Positions 57,134 to 64,000 of a stretch of 64,000 bases of DNA are shown here, piece by piece. The translations under genes were made by a program, and so were the position numbers. Location of the stretch: positions 23,927,196-23,991,195 of the forward strand of contig OX421494.1 of NCBI GenBank assembly GCA_949126835.1, read 5' to 3'. Positions within the stretch are counted from its first letter, which is position 1. Every line of letters begins with the position of its first letter. The notes under the pieces are model-generated. The model saw only the letters and a list, made by a program, of their open reading frames with translations. It had not been told where the DNA came from and did not search any database. The stretch comes from Anisus vortex. Its lineage: Eukaryota > Mollusca > Gastropoda > Planorbidae.

Positions 57134-58190
57134 CACTGAATGTAAATGTTGAATTATTGGTTATAAATGCATGAGCCGAACGCCTTCACGCTTCTCACAC
57201 TTGCCGGTCATGTTTTTAATATAACAATTTAACCCCTCCCCCCTTTTTTCCCGTTTTCTACACACACACACACGCACGTTACCTCCCCATCCCCTTTACC
57301 CCCCCCCCCCCCACCCCCCTGCTCAGGCATCCGGTATTTGACGTGCAGCGGTGTCATGCTGCCGGATGTGTGCTGTGCCACTCAGGCATACGTAAACACA
57401 ATCAGTTCAAGAATAAATATAATTTCAGACGTCATAAACAAAATTGATTTCCAAAGCATTGAATGCAGGGTGGGGGGGGGGGGGGGGGTAACAAGTCACA
57501 ATGTATAGAGGAAAAGACGTTTTCCCGGGACCTGGTTGACCTATGTTAACACCTTTCATATACTGTATATTTGTTTCAATATCCTATTTTAATGTGTCAC
57601 GTTAATTTTTAGCTTTTTTTTTCCCTTCCAATCCCCATTTTTGCTGTAGAAATTTATTAACTATGTATTGTCAAAAAGCCATAGCCTTGACTTTGTATTA
57701 ACTCTAAACTGTATACGATCAGACGAGTATTTTCTTTTCTGATTCTATGTAAACCAAGTGAATATTGCGACATGGTTTAGAAATCATCTGCCCTTGTTCT
57801 TACAAAACGTCGCCATATCGAAATAGGATTCTACCTCTACCTGGGAACTTGATTACTTTAAAAGTAGATTTGAACAGCCTGGCCTGTGTAATTTCTTGCA
57901 AGCACGCACTTCTGAGTACTGAGAAAATGGGGGATGGGAATAATTGTCTTTTTTTTTTTTTTTGGGTCTTCTTTCAATAAACTCATTCCCGTGACAGGTA
58001 TTATAGCTAGGGTTACGGGAACAGACAACAGGTACTGTGTTTATCATTTGCCGTGTTATGTTCTTCATACAAGTATTCAAGAATGAGGACTGCTGGCTCA
58101 AAGAATTGGTTTTGGGGTTCCATCTTTTACACAGTTGTTATAACGATGGCGCTTGTGTTTGTGTGTGAAGGTAATACCACAAAGAGTCAC
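57134..58190. other. Unique sequence with C- and G-runs
   Basis: C-runs lie at 57300-57312 and a G-run at 57472-57488. Frames at 57765-58101 have no domain. Confidence 0.45.
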
Positions 58191-58198
58191 AGATAGAA

Positions 58199-59130
58199 CG
58201 AAACATTATGACATCTATTGGACACTTAGTTTTAGTTTCATTCTTGGTACCATTACTTTAAACGAAACATTATGACATCTATTGGACTTAGTTTTATTTT
58301 CATTCTTGGTACCATTACTTTAAACGAAACATTATGACATCTATTGGACTTAGTTTTATTTTCATTCTTGGTACCATTACTTTAAACGAAACATTATGGC
58401 ATCTATTGGACTTAGTTTTATTTTCATTCTTGGTACCATTACTTTAAACGAAACATTATGACATCTATTGGACTTAGTTTTATTTTCATTCTTGGTACCA
58501 TTACTTTAAACGAAACATTATGACATCTATTGGACTTAGTTTTATTTTCATTCTTGGTACCATTACTTTAAACGAAACATTATGACATCTATTGGACTTA
58601 GTTTTATTTTCATTCTTGGTACCATTACTTTAAACGAAACATTATGACATCTATTGGACTTAGTTTTATTTTCATTCTTGGTACCATTACTTTAAACGAA
58701 ACATTATGACATCTATTGGACTTAGTTTTATTTTCATTCTTGGTACCATTACTTTAAACGAAACATTATGACATCTATTGGACTTAGTTTTATTTTCATT
58801 CTTGGTACCATTACTTTAAACGAAACATTATGGCATCTATTGGACTTAGTTTTATTTTCATTTCTGGTACCATTACTTTAAACGAAACATTATGACATCT
58901 ATTGGACTTAGTTTTATTTTCATTCTTGGTACCATTACTTTAAACGAAACATTATGACATCTATTGGACTTAGTTTTATTTTCATTCTTGGTACCATTAC
59001 TTTAAACGAAACATTATGACATCTATTGGACTTAGTTTTATTTTCATTCTTGGTACCATTACTTTAAACGAAACATTATGACATCTATTGGACTTAGTTT
59101 TTTTTTCATTCTTGGTACCATTACTTTAAA
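58199..59130. repeat. 62-bp minisatellite, 15 copies
   Basis: The unit is gaaacattatgacatctatt, ggacttagttttattttcat, tcttggtaccattactttaa and ac. The first unit is 65 bp (ggacacttag). From 58264 the period is strictly 62 bp for 14 units. Only a few single-base variants occur (ggcatc at 58398 and 58832, tttctgg at 58861, tttttttc at 59099). Confidence 0.97.
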
Positions 59131-59689
59131 ATTATATCACAGTGTCATGTTGTTTGCTTTTTACTTTTAAAAACGTATACTATAGGATTAGAAGTCGTAG
59201 ACTTTAAATTAGCCAACAGATGAGAATATATTCAGAAAGTAAGCTTATCTGTAACATATGTTACAGGCCCTACGTCTATACAGAAGCGTCCTACGCTTAT
59301 TCGTGGTATTGAAAAAGGTTTTCAATGATGTTAAGTTGTTTGTTTTTCCTAGTTTTGTGTGTGTTTGTCTTTCTGGTGTATTGTATTAGATCTTTTTTTC
59401 TTGTAATTCAAACATCCAGGGCAAAAACCGTACACCCTGTTTTTTTTTATTGTTACGACTCCATTAGTGTTTTGTATTGATGTTAAAATTCCCATTAATA
59501 TTAGAAAGACTTGCAATACATAGTTGTAAAAGTTCTTGCCATAAAATACTGAATCCAAAAAAAATGAGATGTTAGTTGAGATAAGCACGCACTAGTCTAT
59601 GATCTCACATTCTTTATCACGAAGTAGCGCACTGGGCCATTTATGGTGTAAGGAACGATTTAGTTTGGCATTGATTGATATGTGTTCAA
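59131..59689. other. Unique sequence with a weak dispersed-repeat match
   Basis: 59262-59350 shares gaagcgtcctacgcttattc and gatgttaagttgtttgttttt with the family at 28557 and 35693. No gene. Confidence 0.45.
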
Positions 59690-59830
59690 TTCCACATTTG
59701 TGTTGTTTTAAACACTGTATTTTTATGTTTCTTGTCAATGTTTATTTATGAATGTTTATGGTCAATGTTTTGTGTGGTTGCTGTTAATTTATTACTGTTT
59801 ATGGTCAATGTGTTTAAGTGTAGCTTAGCT
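59690..59830. repeat. Degenerate T-rich tandem repeat
   Basis: gtttatggtcaatgttt and relatives recur about four times at irregular spacing. Confidence 0.5.
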
Positions 59831-61212
59831 GGTGTTCTATACTACACTGAACCAGTTTAATGTACTGATGGAGATATAAATAAAATAGATTGTTTACTTG
59901 TCTAATGGAAATAAAAGGCGTATTGATTAGTTCCCCCCTCCCACCCTTTTTCCCCTATAGACAATGTAAATGATTGAATCTCCCTGGACAACAGACTTTT
60001 TCTCTAGTCCAATCTCTGTTCAATATTTATATTTGCGCATAGAACGCTGCTTTGACGTAAGAGTTGTCTCCCCTTTCCACTCATCATCCTGTTCTGGAAA
60101 AAAACACAATTATTTTTATACAGCTATAAAAGCTACGTTTATTCTTTTTTTGTTTAATCGTTAACTTCCTTACATTGTTTTCAGGTCTGCAAAAGGGGGA
60201 CACAACTTTTTTTGAACAAATCTCAACTGATAACAATTAGCTGCGTATAATGACGGCATGGTTACTGTCTAAGCATCACCCAAAGATGTGGGAGACAGTA
60301 TAGAGAGCAGAACTACACTCATGAGAGATACACGCGATCGTGATTGTGTGTGTGTGTGTGAGAAAGAGAGAGTGCGTGTTTGTGTGTGGGTTTGTGTTGT
60401 AGATGGGGATCATGGGTCAGATTAAGTTAGATTGAAATTATTGTCCTTGAAAAATCTCCTACTATAATATAAGAATATATCAAGAAAACAACTAGTTGTG
60501 GAGCGCATGTGTATTATAGATCAATTTCACACAAGTAGCGGCTAAAGTGTTATTGAAAGATAACTTCACTTTTCACGTTTATTCATTTCCCAGCATTCTA
60601 CTACTCGGGCACGCGAAGTACCCTTAGCTTCCAACCAATGGCATGCACAGTTTAAATTAAGAATGTTTATTTTTGGCCAATGTCCGCTTCCTCTTTTCAT
60701 GGCGTTTCAGGAATAAACAAATTACGATTTGAATCTGTTTATGCAATAATATTTGCATTCTAGCTCCATCCTCTTAATAAACAATGAATGGAAGAAGTCG
60801 ATGCGTTGTTGTTTTGCTTTTTAATGTATGTAGTCTATGATTTTCAAGGGAAAATTGCTGTTGCCGCCACGTCTGCACCCTTCTTTCATTAATGGTTTCT
60901 TAAATCAAATATTCCAATGTTGCCGCCAGCTTGGTTTGCTTTGTATGCAGCAAGCATTGTTTTGAAACGACAAAATATTTCATTGTCACTTATCTTGCCA
61001 GAGATGGATCTTTGAAGGTTTAATCGTTTTCAATGTAATCCAATTGCTGATATAGATTTTCGTTTTCTGGTAGAACTCTTCCTTTACTACAAGTGTAATG
61101 ATTTTACAACGGCTTGTGATTTCCTGACTGTACGACCTGTAGAAAGGTCTGTAGTTTCATTGAAAGTTGGCAGATAATTTACTTGAATAGCCTCGTTTTG
61201 ACTCATGCGGAT
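59831..61212. other. Unique sequence; possible non-coding functional patch
   Basis: (GT)n lies at 60344-60360. 60590-61060 is repeat-free and includes atgcaataat and an exact octamer ATTTGCAT (60751-60758). No coding frame is convincing. Confidence 0.4.
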
Positions 61213-61363
61213 CAATGGGCCGTATTGCTGCTGAGAGTTAACACCCTTGCCCCTTATACAAGTCAATATTTTATGACTGACTTGTAATTTACAAGTCAGT
61301 CATAAAATATTGACTTGTATAAGGGGCAGGGGTGTTAACTCTCAGCAGCAATACGGCCCATTG
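61213..61363. repeat. 151-bp near-perfect palindrome
   Basis: Two 75-bp arms (starting caatgggccgtattgctgct and ending in its complement) meet at a single central T at 61288. The only mismatch I see is T at 61247 opposite G at 61329. Transcribed from either strand it would form one long hairpin (T:G becomes a wobble). Flanks atgcggat and gacataag show no obvious target duplication. It could be a fold-back MITE, a very young inverted duplication or an assembly/chimeric artefact. Confidence 0.95.
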
Positions 61364-61545
61364 GACATAAGCCCAACACAAATCTCTTCTTTGTTGTATG
61401 GAAGTTATGGTTTAAATTAATACTTTCTGGAAATCATAGCAACTCTTAGTTTCCAAAATACTGCACCCACCCCTTCCCTTTTTTCCAATAATTGATTGAA
61501 AAGTTTCAATGAAAAAAAAGAAGACATTGCTTCAATTCTAGACCA
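61364..61545. other. Unique sequence
   Basis: Nothing is recognised. Confidence 0.4.
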
Positions 61546-61870
61546 GTGATTCTCAAACCTTTCAAGGATTTCTGGACTAGTGGTCCTCGGAAATTTGCTG
61601 GTTGCTCGCAGTCCCTTTGAAGATATACGATAAAGAAATATAATAAATATTTAAGAACAATTTGTTTTAAATTACACATCAATTCTATTTTTGTAAATAT
61701 ATTTTTAATTCTAAATTCAATGGGATAGATAGATGTATCTGCTTGAGAAGACCCAGTTGTTTTATGTTTCGATATGCTTTGCCAGGGCTACTCTCTAGTC
61801 GCTTTGTCGCATTTAATCTGTTTCTGTATTTTGTTATGATACTAAGCACTCTTTTAGACATTTTTACAAC
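61546..61870 (-). pseudogene. hAT transposase C-terminus and element end
   Basis: The segment opens CAGTGATTCTCAAACC, a terminus type common in hAT elements. On the minus strand, 61858 down to about 61730 reads SKRVLSIITKYRNRLNATKR, then LESSPGKAYRNIKQLGLLKQ. hAT transposases of the ZBED-like group end in a block with TKYRNRLN followed by a basic tail, so this is the remnant of that C-terminus reading toward the nearby terminus. Upstream frames are closed by stops and the other end of the element was not found. Confidence 0.6.
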
Positions 61871-62924
61871 ACAGGATAGAAAAGTGCCCTTTCAATCCAA
61901 AAATCACTAAAGCACATGTCTTTGAAAATAGGTCTATGTTTTAATCGAATCTGAAAATTTTGTTTGAATAGCATTAAATAGTACAGCTAGTTGTTGGTAA
62001 ATCGTTCAAATTTTTCAAATTCTTGTAGGTCATGGGCAAAAAGAAAAGAAATGTTTTCGCTAACAGGTGATTGGTTGCTGTTTTATCAACGTAATCATAT
62101 CGTCGCCGACGTTAAAGCACATTTGTATCAATAAACGTACTCGGTTGCTCAGATGAAAAAATATCAAAAAATTCATCTTCTCAAACTTTTAATATGTCTT
62201 AGGTTAAGTTGTACACAAGACCGAATTAAGACCCTTATAAGCCCACAGCACTAAACAGTTTTCGGTGTCATTGTTTATAGACATCTATAAGTAAGTAAAC
62301 AAAAGTATAAAAACTTTTCAAATATAAAAAGTAAAAATTCAACAAAACAAAAGTAATGTTCTATAGATTATTTTTTTTTTTACTGTAAACTCTATTTAAA
62401 AAACTTGGGAAGACGGTGATGGCGTGTAGTGGGAATAAATGACGACAGTAATGTATTTCCAAAGGGTGGCGCAAGCAGAAAATTTAAAAGCCATTGTTGA
62501 GGTTAGTAGATCGAGCGATTATTCAATGAACTAAATGGACTTTATAACAAAAACGACAACTACGCGTTCAGCATAAGAAAGATACAGGGGTTCCAATTTA
62601 TATATATATATATGCTCTTTTTCTTCCCGAGTGACATTCGGACATGAACAGGGCTGGACAGAAGAACCGAACAACTGATGATCATTGAAAGCTATTTTCA
62701 AAAATAGGAATTAAGAATACGAGTAGAGCTTACAATTCTTCTTGGAAGATGCTTCTGTAAATTATAAGATAAACTAGGTTGTAGACATAAGAAAAAAAGA
62801 TTATGGCAAATCAGAAACAGCAAATTCCAAACAGCCTAATCTTTACATGTAATCATACAAGCAGGTATCTTGCACCCAGAAATAGCTATTAAGAGTTAAG
62901 AGCTTTCATTTACGGTCATCTGTT
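61871..62924. other. Unique sequence, possibly the decayed body of the hAT element
   Basis: No intact frame. A short TA tract lies at 62600-62612. The left part may be eroded hAT sequence; nothing further is supported. Confidence 0.4.
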
Positions 62925-63895
62925 CATATGTTTGTGTGTCAGAGTGTATTATTTACGTGTCTGAGTGTGTGTATGTGTCTGAATGTTTTATTTACGTGTC
63001 TGAGTGTGTGTCTGTGTATGTGTCTGAATGTTTTATTTACGTGTCTGTTTGTGTGTCTGTGTATTTGTCTGAATGTTTTATTTACGTGTCTGAGTGTGTG
63101 TCTGTGTCTGAATGTTTTATTTACGTGTCTGAGTGTGTGTCTGTGTATGTGTCTGAATGTTTTATTTACGTGTCTGTTTGTGTGTCTTTGTATGTGTCTG
63201 AATGTTTTATTTACGTGTCTGTTTGTGTGTATGTGTCTGAATGTTCTATTTACGTGTCTGTTTGTGTGTCTGTGTATGTGTCTGAATGTTTTAATTACCT
63301 GTCTGAGTGTGTGTCTGTGTCTGAATGTTTTATTTACGTGTCTGAGTGTGTGTATGTGTCTGAATGTTTTATTTACGTGTCTGAGTGTGTGTCTGTGTAT
63401 GTGTCTGAATGTTTTATTTACGTGTCTGTTTGTGTGTCTGTGTATGTGTCTGAATGTTTTATTTACGTGTCTGAGTCTGTGTCTGTGTCTGAATGTTTTA
63501 TTTACGTGTCTGAGTGTGTGTCTGTGTATGTGTCTGAATGTTTTATTTACGTGTCTGTTTGTGTGTCTTTGTATGTGTCTGAATGTTTTATTTACGTGTC
63601 TGTTTGTGTGTCTGTGTATGTGTCTGAATGTTCTATTTACGTGTCTGTTTGTGTGTCTGTGTATGTGTCTGAATGTTTTAATTACCTGTCTGAGTGTGTG
63701 TCTGTGTCTGAATGTTTTATTTACGTGTCTGAGTGTGTGTATGTGTCTGAATGTTTTATTTACGTGTCTGAGTGTGTGTCTGTGTCTGAATGTTTTATTT
63801 ACGTGTCTGAGTGTGTGTCTGTGTATGTGTCAGAATGGTTTATTTACGTGTCTGTGTGTGTGTGTGTCTGTGTGTGTGTGTGTCAGAAAGTTTTA
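62925..63895. repeat. GT-rich minisatellite, units 36-45 bp, about 23 copies
   Basis: The unit is gtgtctgaatgttttattta, cgtgtctgagtgtgtgtctg and an optional tgtat. Variants gagtgtg versus tttgtgtg, tgttctatt and ttaattacctg recur in the same order (about 63170-63420 resembles 63545-63770), giving higher-order structure. All unit lengths are multiples of three, so a plus-strand frame (62928-63974, CLNVLFTCLSVCLC repeats, 348 codons) stays open. I regard this as non-coding. Confidence 0.95.
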
Positions 63896-64000
63896 TTCCC
63901 ACGTGTGTGTCTGTGCACATTTATTATTTTTGCATGTGGCTTTGAGGTGTTTTTTTTTACGTTCTACAAGATAATTCTTGAAACTCCACTCTTCCAGGTG

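Noticed and set aside
61213..61363. microRNA precursor
   Set aside because: The hairpin is too long and too perfect for a typical animal pre-miRNA; an inverted repeat or MITE is more likely without small-RNA data.

Overview
This is eukaryotic, probably invertebrate animal, intergenic DNA. It is AT-rich and holds no recognisable host protein-coding gene, no functional tRNA or rRNA gene and no operon-like organisation. Three things point to a metazoan: tRNA-derived SINEs, the 3' ends of non-LTR retrotransposons whose reading frames end in the usual metazoan LINE tail (LHWLPV, then VWNQLP or AWNALP, then LKT.LF), and many hAT elements with 8-bp target duplications. The style of the repeats reminds me of gastropod mollusc genomes, but the sequence alone does not settle the species. 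The longest open frames (406, 348, 290, 245 and 223 codons) all lie in or across tandem arrays and are best explained by stop-free repeat units.

Layout. 1-5 kb: mostly unique sequence with a degenerate SINE, a hAT MITE abutting a tiny piggyBac-like MITE, and a 51-bp minisatellite. 5-11 kb: a 42-bp array of exactly 15 units and a 2-kb minisatellite of 30/31-bp units with higher-order structure. 11.5-18.5 kb: TA microsatellites and a diverged segmental duplication (A at about 11.87-13.53 kb, B at about 15.35-18.15 kb). Copy B gained two LINE 3' ends, a tRNA-headed element and a short palindromic repeat, and is bracketed by a direct repeat of about 135 bp. A full-length SINE with a perfect 12-bp target duplication lies between A and B. 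18.5-37 kb: largely unique DNA with a 59-bp minisatellite, two reverse-strand SINEs (one split by a hAT MITE), further hAT copies, LINE tails and a 1.44-kb hAT-like element with perfect 8-bp duplications. 37.2-43.6 kb: a 6.4-kb satellite of about 210 30-bp units with several layers of higher-order duplication; most units contain a TGACTCA (AP-1-type) heptamer. 44-52 kb: 29-bp, 18-bp and about 74-bp minisatellites. 52-57 kb: several hAT elements, including a 1.67-kb copy with transposase remnants that hosts a poly(A)-tailed retroposon with a U2/U5 snRNA-like head. 58-64 kb: a 62-bp minisatellite, a 151-bp almost perfect palindrome, a decayed hAT transposase and a GT-rich minisatellite running nearly to the window edge.

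The window therefore reads as a repeat-dense gene desert or a large intron/intergenic region. Its main interest is genome dynamics: at least ten unrelated tandem arrays in 64 kb, paralogous filled/empty insertion sites, nested transposons, and a few motif clusters (CRE-like, POU octamer) that could be regulatory.
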